Below are positions 37,901 through 52,900 of a stretch of 64,000 bases of DNA, in pieces. Position 1 is the first letter of the stretch. Every line of letters starts with the position of its first letter. Both the position numbers and the translations under genes were made by a program. A model generated the notes under the pieces. It saw nothing but the letters and a program-made list of their open reading frames with translations, had not been told where the DNA came from and searched no databases. The stretch is from the NCBI GenBank assembly GCA_035610835.1, contig CM069459.1:54603316-54667315 (forward strand). Direction: 5' to 3'. Source of the DNA: Ophiura sarsii. Taxonomy: Eukaryota; Echinodermata; Ophiuroidea; Amphilepidida; Ophiuridae.

Positions 37901-40900
37901 CGTTCTTTCTTTATGCAGGGATCAATGTGCAGCTTGACCCTACCCCCCTCAAGCATTCACCTGTATTCATCTTTCTTCAGGATAAATTAGGCCAAGATTA
38001 AGTCTATCCTGCAATTTGTAGGGTGAAGATTCACCTTAGTGCACCATGTTTGTTCAATAGTAATATGGAGAAGTTGAAATATAGGTGAAGATTCACCATA
38101 GATTCACCTGCCCAATAGTATAAATTAGTTCAAGATTCACCTCTCCAAAAATATTACTAGGCAAAGATTAGGCGTCTTATCTTTGACTAACCTTGAGGAG
38201 GGTAGGTTCAAGATGCACATTGATGCCTGCATTAATCACCCTGTAAGAATATTTGTACTAGATTTTCAATCCGTTACTTTAAGTACTGAATTATCAAATC
38301 CAATGAAACATACACACTATATGTTCTGATAGAAACATGTTAATTCAATATATTAACCAGTTCATATTTACTACACATATTTCAGTCACTTGAGACTCTC
38401 AACAAAGACTGTGTATACATTAGCGCTCGTTCATCTTGTGCTCACCTAAACACAGCCTATATCGTGTCGTGGGTAATCCGCTGCCGCGATAGCAAAGAGG
38501 GACTGGTTTTTAAAGGTATTTCCTAGTTCAATTCACGCCAGGTTTTTTTCTGAATCGATATCATATTTGTTATGCGATCTGTGAAAACCCGCCACATGGT
38601 GGCATTTTTTATATTCGAGATATTTTTATCATAAAAAAGCTAAAACTGTGCTGATTACAGAACTGTTTCGATCATTTTTCTACGATTACTACAAAAAAAG
38701 TTATGAGTGAATGATGATTGTGATGTCATCAAAAGCTACAAAACAAGAAATCATGAAAACAGGCCCAAAAAGATACATAATTCAATATAATAGTATTATA
38801 AGGTTAATAATAAAAGTTTTTGAAGGTGAATGATGGCACATAGTATTGGAAACTCATTTTCTTTAAAAAAATCTTTAAACAAAAACAAAACAAAAAAATT
38901 ATTTATTTTTATTTATTATTTTACCCATAATCCCTAGTTCACATTTTGCGACATCCGACGGGTTTTCACAGATCGCATCACATTAATTTATCTTTACATG
39001 AAAAATAAACATACATAAGATTGTATATGACATACTTCTTTGTTCAATAGACAATACAAGATGAACACGAGGAATCCCTGAAGAGAATTGCAAATCACGA
39101 ACAAGTATGAAAACACAATGGTTCCGCTATCTTGTCCCAGGAATCCAAACAGCCATGTAGTGCCCAACAGAGGTGTCAGGACCAATGTGCCTTTAATCGA
39201 AACTCTGAAAAGGGAAGGGAAATAAAATCGGTTTTAACACTGTTAACACTGTTTAACACGGTTTTAACACTATTCTCGCGGCAATAATTATACGAAGACC
39301 CTGTTCAGTCTTGTTGATTACATACAAGCATTCGCCGTAATCACCATCAGTGAATAAATAGATCGAGATCATTATGCGATTGATTGAAAAGGTTTGAGAA
39401 CAAAAACAATAATTTGCTGGATTCGTGTAACGTTTTTCATCAAATGTCTTGAATAGGTGGTTTCAAATTGGTTCAAAACAGTGATCATTAGTGAAAAGAA
39501 AACCAAATCCGAGAGAGGAAACACAGTTCGCCCAGTGATATTATGAAGCCACTAATGATCAGCATATACCTTGTTAAACCCAAAGCTCAAAACTGCGTGC
39601 ATGTAACACATGATATTTTGATTTTGTTGCCATATTTTTTAATCGTGGTGCATTGTTTGCCGACTACGATTTCTCCTCTTTCGCCTTATAATAAATATTG
39701 CATTTAATTACCTGATCCCCACCATCTCATCATCTGGATTTGGATTAACTGCTCTCACTGATCGCCATAGAATGCGTCCGATTATCACGAGGATAATGGT
39801 ATTGATCTAAAAAATAAAAATAAAAAATTCAATTACAATGACATTTTATTTTCAGATAAGGCGTCGCTGATATATCTTATCTAAAATTAAAAGTGTCATA
39901 CTGTTTATAGCTCGACTTAAGGCAACGAAAACAAAAACATCAAACAGTTTATAAGGGCGGAAATGTGTCTAACCTCGTGTATCATATGTGGATTAGCTGG
40001 TCAAGGAAACTTACTCTATCCTCGTGTATCACATGTGCATGGGCTGGTCAAGGAAATTTAACCTCTATTATCGGTAGATTGGATATCCTACAACCTGAAA
40101 CTGATACACGATTTTGTCTCTGATGGCCTCTCATACATTATTATTACAGCCTCATGACTATGAGGCGTATCGATCCAGAGCCAGTCAGTTACTTGTTCTA
40201 CTGTTTTACTATTATCGATTGATTTGATGTCTTACAACCTTACACTGGTACACGTGTTTGTATCTGATGGCCTCTCATACATTATTGTTACAACCTCACG
40301 ATTATGAGACGTATCGATCCAGAGCCAGTGAGTTGTTTGTTCCACTTTTGTATTAGTATTGGTTGATTGGAAATTCTACAACCGTACACTGTTATCTTAG
40401 ACGTATTATCTTACACTTTTTGTCTCTGACGGCCTCTCATAGAATACACTATCACAACCTCACGATTATGAGGCGTGTCATTCAGAGCCAGTAGGTTGTT
40501 CATTCATACTTTTGTATTAGTGTCGGTTGATAATGACGGTTAGTTTGCATCCATTTTTAACGTCGGTCTCCAACCTCCGTTCTCTTGAGCTATTCTCTGT
40601 AACACGTCGTTCGAAGAATAATGGTTGCAACCCCATCTATACATATTCGTCATTATATCTTCGATTCTTATTGATATCTATAATTCGTCGCTGTTCTGAA
40701 ATAACGACACATCACTTTACTTAATTCTGTTGTGATGTGTCATTATGTCAGAACAGCGATGAATTAACAGCGAGGCAGATAACCGCCTCGCTGTTATTTA
40801 TATACATTGTTCAAGTTCTCTATTAAATCGCTTATGAGATGGTCTATAATGTTGGTATGTGATGCGTAACCCTTCTCATTGTCCAATGTGGTGTTTATAC

Positions 40901-43900
40901 GTACAGTTTCAAAACCTTTTCAAAACATTATATCCCCGGTTAAAAACGTCAAAGTATAAAATCAAAATATATTTGGATAGAGAAGGCTTGTCGAATTAAT
41001 TTGCTACCAAACTGACAATAATCTGTTTTGCCCAAATACAGGCGAAAGTTTAAACTGTAAAACTGCACTTTCATGTTAAAGCGTAGTCTATTGACCTGAA
41101 TAAAGTAAAGGATGCGACATACGGAAATTGGTAAAGAAGAGATAAAAGGTGCTCTACAATGTTTCTTCTTAAAAACATTTTTTTTTTAACCAATCCACAT
41201 GAACGGAATGTGAGGAACACGCTGTATTTAATTATAGTGATTATGACAATGCGTCCAGCAAATCAAACAATTTTATGGTATTCCGTGTTATGTGGCAAAA
41301 CCTTTCAGTGTATATTTTATATTTAGGGGCCTTACAAAGGAGTCGTGTTTTGTGTACCTAAGTTATTTTAAAAGTATTTTTGGTACAGCGACTTATCATT
41401 AAAATGTTTTCGTAACTTTTGGGACACCCTGTACCTATTGATATGAGTCTTTTCTTCAATGACAAAGTCAGTATCAATATCCCTAATGACGTCTTTATTA
41501 AGTGAATTTCCATCGAAATTCAACTTAAGTTTCCATGACCAGCCCGCCCACCTATGATTCATAAGGCTGGTGTAAGTTCTCCTTGACCAGTTTTGGTGGT
41601 CTGAAACATGTACATGTCGTATAAACTCCATTTTAGTAGAAATCGTATTTCCCTCAAAATCTGACTGGTCCATTTTACATAGATTTTGTCACAAGGTTTG
41701 AAATACATACCCTGAAAAGAGCCTTAATAAGGTAGTAGTGTCAAATAATTTTATTTTACAGGTTTTCTGTTTCCAAGTGTTCAATTTGGTACTGTGACTT
41801 ATCTTTAAAATGGTTTCGAAACTTTTGGGACACCCTGTACCTATTGATAATGATGTGTCTTTTCCTTCCTATGATGCCAACGTAAGTATCAACATCCACC
41901 CCCCCCCCCCACCCATTTCATACCACAATGACGTAATTATCCATCCAAATTCAACTCAAGTTTTCCATGACCAGTCCGCCCACCTATGATATACAAGGTT
42001 AAGTTTCCCTTACCAGACCGCCCACCTATGATACGCAAGGCTTGAGTAAGTTTTCCATGGCTAGCCCGTCTACCTATGATATGCGATGTTAATTTTTCAA
42101 TGGTCAGCCCGTCCACCTATGATACATGAGGTTAAGTTTCCTTGACCAGCTCGCACACCTATAATTCACAAGCCTGGTGTAATCTTTCCTTGACCAGCCC
42201 GCCCACCTATAATACACAAGGCTGGTAAAAGTTCTCCTTGACCAGTTTTGGTGCTCTAAAACACTTTTGTCACAAGATACGTAAAAAAAGCCTCAATAAG
42301 ATAATTTTTGTTTTCCAACGATTATGTAGATCCTTTAGGCGAGTTAGTTAATTAATTAAGTGCCAAAGGAAATGTTAAAGGGGGGTGCGACCATCACTAC
42401 CTGTAAACAAATGTTACCAAATTGTTATATGTTTGAATACGACATACCTGGATAACCGGGATAAGATAATCCGTATTACGGGACCAGGGGAACAATGTAT
42501 GGCAGTAAAAAAAGCTTCTCCAATTAAAATAATAGCCGTTCCTACCCATGTATGTTGTACACATTGGTTGTTTTATTTCTTCAAATAGCACCTATATTAA
42601 CAGTTGAACAATGTATATGATACACAAGGTCAAGTTGTCCTTAACCATCCCGTCTACTTCATATTTCACACCGGTAAATAGGTCATATACTTTTACATGT
42701 TAAAGGGGCGTGGACAAATATATCTATGAATATGAACTAATGCTAAAGTTGAATTCTGCAGAGTTTAACCTATCAAATGATTTGATCACAGTAAAGCAGT
42801 GTAGTGATAAATTCGCAATATTCTATACAATTGCATGTAAAGATTCTCAAGGAGCTTTGTTTAAGAGAATCTCAAAATATTATTTACACATTACTTGAAG
42901 CATATTTGTTGTTGAAACTTAGTTGTACAATTATATTATTTAGTTTGCAACAATTTAATATACTAGTAGTTAAGTTTCCTTTACCAGTGCGTGCACCAAT
43001 GATACACAAGGCTTGAGTAATTATTCCATGACCAGCCCGTCCACCTATAATACAAGAGGTTAAGTGTTTCATGACTCGCCCGTTCACGAGGTTAGAGTAA
43101 GTTTTCTCTGACCAGTCCGCCCACCTATCATTCACGAGGTTATAGTATGTTTTCCGTAACCACCCCACCCTCCATATGATATATATTTGATTAGCGTAAG
43201 TGTTCCATGACCATCCCGCCCACCTATGATACATGAGGTTAGAGTATGTTGTCCATGACTATCCCGCCCACCTATCATTCACGAGGTTAGAGTATGTTTT
43301 CATTAACCAGCCCACCCACATATGATACATATGATTAGCGTTAGTTTTCCATGACCAGCCCACCCACCTATGATGCACGAGGCTAGAGTATGTTTCCATG
43401 ACCAGCCCGCCCACCTATCATTCACGAGGTTAAAGTATGTTTTCATACACCAGCCCACCCACATACAAGACACAAGATTAACGTAAGTTTTTCATGATCA
43501 TCCGGTCCACCTATGATATATGTGGTTAAGTTTTCATGACCAGTCCGTCCACGAGGTTAGAGTAAGTTTTCATTAACCATCTCGCCCACATATGATACAT
43601 ACGATTAGCGTTAGTTTTCCATAACCTGCCGGCCCACATATGATATATGAGGTTAAACTATGTTTTCATGACTAGCCCACCCACCTATAATACACGAGGT
43701 TAGAAAAAGTTGTCCATGACCACTCCAAAACGCTATCGGACATGTGTCTTTTTTAAATTGTCTGAATGTTGTGTACGTATACATATATACAACATTAAGG
43801 AAGTCCGCGCTCAAAAAGAGACTTTGGTATATATATGCAGTGATGAAAATACCAACATGACTGTCAAACCGGGGTAGACGATAATGTGTATCGCAGCTCT

Positions 43901-46900
43901 ATTCATAATGTTGTGTTTACTGATCATAATAGTAGTATTTATTTCAGTAAATAAAGTTAGGGTTAGAACTAAATGTATATTCTAAGTCCACAAAGTATGA
44001 AGTTCCTGCCTAGGCAACCCCGGTTAGAGAAACTTGTGGGTATTTTCCATGCTGCTTATATATCCACATATGTAAAAAGCATTGACTGTCTTATATGTGT
44101 TTATGATGCTTACCAATATAACAAGGGCAGCTGGAGCCGCAAATGCCCAGATGAGTCCAGAATTTGTATTCAACCAGCAACTGAAACAACAATCAAAGAA
44201 TCAAATTAAGAATCTGATTGTATTAGTAAAACATCATCAACAAACAAATATAAAAAATATATTAAAAAATAATAAAAACCACACAAACAAGAAATATACT
44301 ACAACACAACAAATCAAAACATTAAGCATGTATTAACATAAGCATATTCATACACAATACACAAAATGAGTACCGATCAATATTTTTTGTTGTTCATCAA
44401 TGAATAACGTGCAGTACGAAACACAATTCTTTTTGGAGTCAAGCTAATGATATCAATACATCACTTTATTGTGAACATATCAACGATCTCACTTAGTGAG
44501 ATCGTTGATATTTTTGACAGATGGCACTTTAGGTTTTCCAGGGATGGACAAGCAAGTATTCCCTTTTAAAGCTATGTCTGTTTCGGACCAAGGTCGCTCA
44601 ACACAAAAAGCCACAAGATCGGTAGGATCGAATCAAATAGATGTGCTGGGTTAAATAAGGGTTTTTAAACTTCATAAATAGCGCTACATCTATCGATTAG
44701 TAAATGTGTGTATTAAATTAATTAATATGTTTCAGATATCATAAGTATTTCAACTGTTACCGTTGCTTTTTATATCAAACTAATTGTATGTATCCCATTT
44801 AGATAATGTAGTTGTCGCAAAATACTATCAATACCAATTCTGTACAGGTGCGTGCGAAACAAACATAGTATCAGCTCCACACAACATTTCAATAGAGATA
44901 ATCATCCCCTCTATTGAAGATCTATCATAACATCTACTAATGTTTTGAATTTCAACGTTGATGGCGCCAAATACTCACCTGGTTGGATATGAAGTGTAGT
45001 CTGCGAAACTAACAGCAGCGCTTATAACCACAATTGGTATGGGAACACCCCATCCTAACGCTGCATAGATTAGTATCCGATTCTTTTCGGATCCGTAAAC
45101 TCTGATTATTTTATTATATAGGTTAATTCCCTCCACTCCAAACCAAGCAAATACAGACAGGAACAGATAGTGGAGAATTACCCCGATTGTATTACATGTA
45201 AGCTGTTTAAGACAACAACAACAAAGTATTGATTGGTGTGTGTTTATTATAAATGTGTCCTCAACGAGTGGGGTTTTTGGCTTAATTTTCATATTTATTT
45301 GTCCTTGTTAACAGATATGCTTAAACATTGAAATAGATAACCGTATAAGGGACCTGCCCTGCAGTAAATAATTATTGCACGTTTGACAGTTGGATAATTG
45401 TGGGTTCCTCGTGAGCAATTGAGAAAGATGATAGAATAGGCAATTTGGTGATGTGTTCCCGGATATGTTTTAAGTAACAGGTTTATTGCGCAGTTTAAGT
45501 ATATTTAAGTCTACCAAGATTGGGGATACATTCTAATGTAAATTAAGTCTATTAGTAAGTTTCCATCTATGACTTACCCTGTGCTCCGTCCGATCAACAC
45601 CAATCAAAAACACGAATTGGGCTAACAGTAAAGACACCGCCAGATGGATGTGTATTTGGATACGATCCGATCCACGTAAGGCCCTGTATAATCATAGAAA
45701 AACTTAATTTAATATTTAACACTTTTCACACGGCATGCTTCTGCAGAGGAAATTACAAAATATCACACAACTATTCAAAAATGTCAACATTAATGGATTT
45801 CATTACCATATTTAAGATCAACATGAGAAATATATTAAAATAAGTACAAACATGTCTAATATTGGTTCAGTAATTTTTGAGAATTGGAATTTGGAAAAGG
45901 ATGACAAATCTGTTTTGTATGGTAAAACAATAACCGCGTGTAAAGTGTTAATGATGAGTTCATGCTTCTCAGCAAATACTAACCTCTCAAATAGGGTCGT
46001 TGTGTTTTTCTTTTTGTGTTGCAATGTTGGTGAATTTTCAACAATTTTCAAACGTGTCAAAAGTATTCAAAACAATTCACAAATCTCCAAAAACAATCAA
46101 AATTGGTATTCAAAATATTGTGATAAAAAAAATCAAATTCGACAAATAAAATAGTTTGGGCGGGACACTAGACGGTTTTCCCATCGCCTTAGCAAAAACA
46201 AGTACAATTAAATATGCATGCGCTACACTCTTCTATACCAAATCGTTTTGGTGATTATCCTTGGTGTAAGAATACATGAAATTAGCCTAGCACAAAATCG
46301 TTTGTGAATGGTTTAAAGGATTATACAGCTTTATTCAGTAATAAAATCTTAACGCTAGTCTAATTCATAAATATTGTATACCAAGGATAAAGGATACACC
46401 CGTTTTGGCATCAGAAAGTATTTTGCACAGTTTAAATGTTAATAAAGTTGGAAATTGATAAATAATTGTACTGCTTTATGTCCGTATGTTGTAGATATTG
46501 AATATTAGTATTCACTTACTTGAATGCCAAGAACACCACGATGGTAATAAGAAGTGAAATGATGGACACCGAACAGCCGATCTTAGTTAACACGTCTAGG
46601 ATTCGATCGTGTGTGTTAGATACCTAATTGGAGGATAAAGTAAAGATAAATGTAAAGGCGATCAGACACCCCATACGAGATTTTAAACACTTTCCACGCA
46701 GCGGAAGTCTGCAGACGACATTTCAACATTTAAAAGAAATGTTTCAAAAATGTTATAATTATCGAATTTCTTCACCATTATTTGGAATTATCATGTGGAA
46801 TGCATTGAAATAAGTTCAAACATGTCTAGTATTGGTTCCTTTATGATAAACTTTGAAAGTTGGGAAAGGTTTCTGAAAAATCTTATTTGTATCGTAAAAA

Positions 46901-49900
46901 AATGTCATAGTTGAAAAATGAAATAAGTACAAACATGCCTAGTATTGGTTCAGTAATCTATGAAATAAGTTCAAACATGTCTAGTATTGGTTCCTTTATG
47001 ATAAACTTTGAAAGTTAGGAAAGATTTCTGAAAAATCTGTTTTGTATAATGGTAAAATCAATAGCCCCGTGGATAGTGTAAAGCTTCCTGGTTATCATGT
47101 ATTTAAGCATGCGTTTATTATCCCCCAATCATGACGTAGATAATCACTATGTTCAATCTTTTGAAGTAATTATACAGTGCAACAGAGCATAAATTTCCAA
47201 ATATTGAATTATAAATATAGTGCCTCCTGAGTGTTGTACAACCATGAAAATTTCAATCCTTAGTTGGTTGGTTGGTTCGGTCCTGTCATGACTGACAGCT
47301 CGTGACCTTACAGATACTACGCCACAAATAACGATTTTCAGCAAAGGAGTAACAATCACGGAGAGGGTGTCCAGTAATCAATTTTATTTGGTCAATCCAC
47401 CGGGAACGAGGTCTGCCTCTCTTGCGCTTCCCTTCAATCATGCCTTGCATGATCATCTTCTCTAGGTTGTTACCCTTGCGACGCGAGATATGGCCGAAGT
47501 AGCTCAGCATTTGGGTGTTAATAGCATGAAGAAGTCGTTTAGACACCCCTATTTCTTCAATAATACTGGCATTGGTCCTTCTCATTGTCCATACGATACG
47601 AAGCATACGCCTCCAACACCACATCTCGAAAGCAGCTATTCTGTTTTTGTCAGCTTTGGTTAGGGTCCACGTCTCACATGCATACATGGCAATTGGAAAT
47701 ACAAGGGCTTGGACAAGCCTGGTTTTTGTTGCTCTGGTTATTCCTCTGTCAGCCCAGATCTTGCTTAGGTTGATCATTGCTGATCTAGCCATTGCTAAAC
47801 GGTGTCTAATCTCTTGGCTGCAACCACCCTCTTTGGTGATCAGGGATCCAAGGAAGTTGAATTTCGAGACCGATTCCACCTCATTACCATCAATTATGAG
47901 AGGCTCTCCAACACCATCTGTGCCTATGGACATGATCTTGGTCTTGCTGACATTTAGACGTAGGCCAAGCTGCTCACTCTCCACCTTGACTTTTTTCAGG
48001 AGTTCCGCCATCTCTTCCATATTTGTTGTAAACAGGGTGGTGTCATCGGCATAACGTAGATTGTGTATTTGGTATGTGTATCATATAAAAATCAAAACAG
48101 CTTTGTTTTAAAGTTCTCTGTGTTGTCTTTGTTTTAAAGTTCTCTGCTTTGTCTTTGTATGATTATCAGCATTGTTGCATTTCTTATTTCTCATTTCGGA
48201 TTGGTCAACACTTGATTATCCATACACGCTAAGCTAACCAGCTACTGGATACTGGCTTTGGCTGGGCCTTGACTATTTAGACTTACTACAGGCCTTAGGG
48301 TGGTACCTGTGTATACAGGCTTGCATGTCAGCACACGGTAACCTAAAGAAACATTATACACCATTATGCTTAAAACCCTTGACACACTGCACACTGCTGA
48401 GTGGCATTTCTTGTAGCGCGGATTTCGAAGTATTGGTCCCCAAGCGTGAGCATGTCCTTATTAATAGACTTTTGTCAAGTCTGTGCACAGTTGTACAGTT
48501 GTATGAAATACATTGTTATTGTAAGAAAAGTTGCACAATTAATGTATCTAAAGTTTTGATTAATATTACAGAAAAAGACAAACGAAATTGAGAAATTTGG
48601 CTTTACCATTTTATTAAGCATATTTTAAGGAATAATTTGGAACCTTACATAACTAAATTGGGCATACAAAAAGTGGTTCAAAATTATTCCATTTAACGCC
48701 TAATTGATTTAATAATTACGCGCATAAATTGATTACACAGCAAACATGTTAACGAATGGTTTGACAGATTTGTGTGGCTAACCATAAACATTTTTCTCTG
48801 TGATTATAGTGTTTATTGCATGCTTAATTCATGAGAAAAATACAACAACACCATTTGTGGTTATTAACAATTTACCAAATGTTTGGTGAAAAATATTTTA
48901 AATACTAAAGGGATATTGAATTATCTGCTCAAGCCATTGTTTTAGCACATCTTTACCTTTAATTTGATACCTTGCAAGTCTGGTTTGGATACATAGTAAT
49001 ACTTAATAATTTCCACGAGTTTAGTCATTAATTAAGACAGATTTGGGGGGTTTTTTTAAAGTAAAAATAATTAATGGCATGTATAGTTGTCGCTGGAAAT
49101 TACAAATGCAAATTGTTAATGTATTTCTTTATAATATGCTAATTATATGCAAATAAGGTCAAACTCTTTTTTTTCTCTATGACATTGAATCACCAAGCTG
49201 TATTCTATAATATGATAATGTCTCCTTGTCTTACATATCTTACTTTTTGAATTAGAGCTTAATTTCAATAACATGCACTTTTGAAAATGTATGCTCTGTT
49301 GCACTGTAGTATTACATAGCTTCAAATAGTTTGAACTTATTTATGTTATGGCCAGGTGTTTTGAACTGACCACCCAAAAAGGGGGGCGGCGTTGCATTTT
49401 TGGTGATGGATCATGCATCTCTCTCTATTTACTCAACAACGTAATATGGTAGAGCTATGGTTTAGGTTCATTTGAAAGCCTATTTAACTAGCTATATTGT
49501 GTGAATAAATCAGGTATTTCTATAACTGTTTGGCTGAGATATGATTGATTATATTATTTCAAAAGTCAGTGGTGGCGGCGGTGGCTATGGCGGCGGTGGC
49601 GGTGGCGCTGTATACAATCTCTATGGGGAATGTAGAAAATGTTCCCAATTCTACGTTCAATTTACAATAATTCCTCATCTCTGTATGGTACAAACATGAT
49701 TTTGCTTTCATTTTATAGATTGTTTTATATTCTATAAGTTTCTGTTTCAACAAACGTGTCAACTATTACGTAACAATTGTAATCACGAATCGATTGCATT
49801 GTCCTTGGCTTTTTCCCTATTCGCTACACAGTGGTTTCACATACATGACTATAACAAACAAAGTATACAACCGATGATAGCAAAATTATACATTTTTGGA

Positions 49901-52900
49901 AAGCTCTCAAATAGAGGAATTTAAATATGCCGTTTAAAATAGGATAAGGTGAATAGCCAAAAATTATATGTGTAAACTCTATAAATATGAAATGTAAACG
50001 TTTGTGCTTATTCACTTCCCGATATAGTATATTATAACAAGTTACCCGTGACAACCATTATGTACTGATGGGTAAATTGCATGAGGTACTATTATGCCCG
50101 GTAAAATGATGATTAGGATAGGAATAAAAAAATATTGAGCGTTAATACAAATTTGAAGAAAAAAAATCGATATTCTTTGAACATTCTTAATCACAACATG
50201 TTACCATAAAATCCTATGCAAATTCCAATAGCATATTTGGATTCCTTGTGAGATTACTGTTCAGAAAATATAGACTTTTTATGGGGTTGAACAAGTAATT
50301 ATCGCGATATGTTAATTCGAATCTCAGATAGTGTAAAATGTAAAAATCTTGACATGCAACGAGTTCATCATTAAAGATGAATATTGTCTATAAGTTAATA
50401 AATGCATAGGCTATACAAATTAATTCTAACATTTTAAATACAATTGTATAGTTGCATAGTTAATTAATCCCATTGTGAATTGTATGCGTGACGCTAGCGT
50501 GTCAGAAAAGCGCAATTTAGAACCAGTCAAATTATAGCAGTGCAAATCTGCTGTTATGGATGATTGCAATGTATAGTCGCATGTAGAACCACTAGCGTTT
50601 TAAAATAGACCGGGGGAACCTCAATGTAGTGGAGGACCTTCGCGACATTAGATTCGACATCATGAACAATTATAATACTTACAGTCGAACCATCGCTTAT
50701 CTGCAACAGAATGGCGAAACTTGTGGTATGCGTAGTATTACATGACGTTGCACTATAACCAGCGTGAGTCTCCTCCCCTGAATTGGAGACACCGTTGGTT
50801 GAATAACTCCTGTGTATAATATAAATCGAAGACACATAACAGTTATTAATACAGTGTGTCATAACAGTGAGACAATTACTGTATTATTGTTTGGTCGGAA
50901 TAAAAGCAGTATGCAGAATTTGAATAATGTTCTAAATCCAAATCTGACGAATGCAAAAGGTTCGCGCTCATTAGACAGAAACCAATGCAAAGCTTAATTT
51001 TAGATATATCCCGCACAATCAAGGATTACCACTTTCCACGCGGCAGGCGGCAGCAGACGACAGTTTTAATATTGCACAAAATGTTTTAAAAATGTCAAAA
51101 CTATCGTATGTCATCGTCATATTTGGAACCACCATGAGCTTTATTGTTATTTTTCAAAAAACAAGCGCATAATTAATTTGATTGTATAAAGTAATGATCT
51201 TAATAGTCCAACCTTTTTATAAGCTAAAACACATTTATACTACAAATTAACCACAGCAAAATGTATTCATTGGCTTATTTTAAATGTTTCACACAGTAAC
51301 CTTAAACGTTTCCTTCATCATGATTTAAGGGCAAATTATGATGATGCATATTAGGTTGGTAGATCAAGTTAAGCAACAAAATGAAAGTAACTATGCAAAC
51401 CACTATAATCATAGTCTCACAATGAATGAATGAATCAATGAATGGGTTTTAAATCAATTTATTTCCAATAAGATAGAGGGCCGTCCATTTATACCGACCC
51501 ATCAATCATACATGTAGTTATAAAACAGTATCTGACATAGCAGTCTCGTTTAGCTCAATTGGTTAAGCCGACAGTTTGGGCTAGGGCAATTGTGATCGCA
51601 GGTTCCAGATGACAACACCTGGTTCGAATCTCACTTCAAGACTTCTTCTTTTGGAAAGTTTATAAATATTTTCGGTGTATATCAAATTCTTAACTTTGAT
51701 TTTACCATGAATAAATAAGGAATCTATCTTTGTCTTTAATGTGGGTTTTCCCTCTTTTTTCTCTCTTTTTTCTATTTTTTATTTTTTAATGTTATCACAA
51801 TCGTTTATAAATAGTACAAACATTTAAATAAACTGGACTTCTGAAGACAGTATTAATCATTAATTAAAGGATACTTTGACGGGCGGACATTAGTTCAAAC
51901 ATAGATAATCGACACAGGGATGGTTAGTGGGTGTTTTGTTTGAAGCTATTTGTGTTTTGGACCAAGGTCGCTCAACACAAAAGCCGATGTAGCCTTTCGC
52001 CCTGACATGAAATAACTTCTTAACATCCATAAATAATACGCCACTCTCGTTCCCAGATGCATTAAATCGCTAGGAATCGATTTAAAAAGAAGTGCTATTG
52101 TCCATCGCGCTCATGGGTTCGAGTTTACGTGTAATAGAAAACTGGGTGAAATAAGTGTCTATAAACTTCACAAATATCGTTACATCTATCGCATCGGTGA
52201 ATGCGTGTATTAAATTTATATGCTTCAAATATTAGAAGTATCTTAACTTTCACCGTTGCTTTTTATCAAACTAATTTTATGTATCCCGTTAGCTAGTATT
52301 AAATACTGTAGTTGCCGCAATAGACTATCAATACCCGTTCTGTTTACCGGGCTTTTTTAAAAATGCTAGTTTAAACAGGTGTGTGCAAAACAGACATAGA
52401 TCAGCTCCGAGCAACATTTCAATAGAGATAATCCGGGACTTAACCATCCCTGTGTCTATTATCTATGGTTCAAATCAACCTCTACGACTTAGTATTGAAG
52501 AAGACATGGATGGAGTACAATGGGACAATACGTTGATTACAATTCACTGCTTTTCAATTCTGCTACTTATGGTCTTTTGTTAAGTTGTGTTTTTTGTGAA
52601 TGGTTGGCCATTGTTGGTTGTAGATGACAATTCCTGATTCGAATTTCACTTCAAATTCTTTACAGTGTTTTATTTTTATCTTGAATGAATAAAGGAATCT
52701 GCATATCTTTGCCATTCATGTTAGGGACCGGTTAGGTATGGCTCAAACATGTAATGTCGCGTTTCATATCAATGAGGACAACATGAAAACAGTCAAAACG
52801 TTATTGACTGGCCATGGCTTGCGTGTCCAGTTTGCTTGAATTTTGTTTCCTTTAAAATAAAATAAAAGATAAACCCCCCCCCCCCCAAAAAAAAAAAAAA

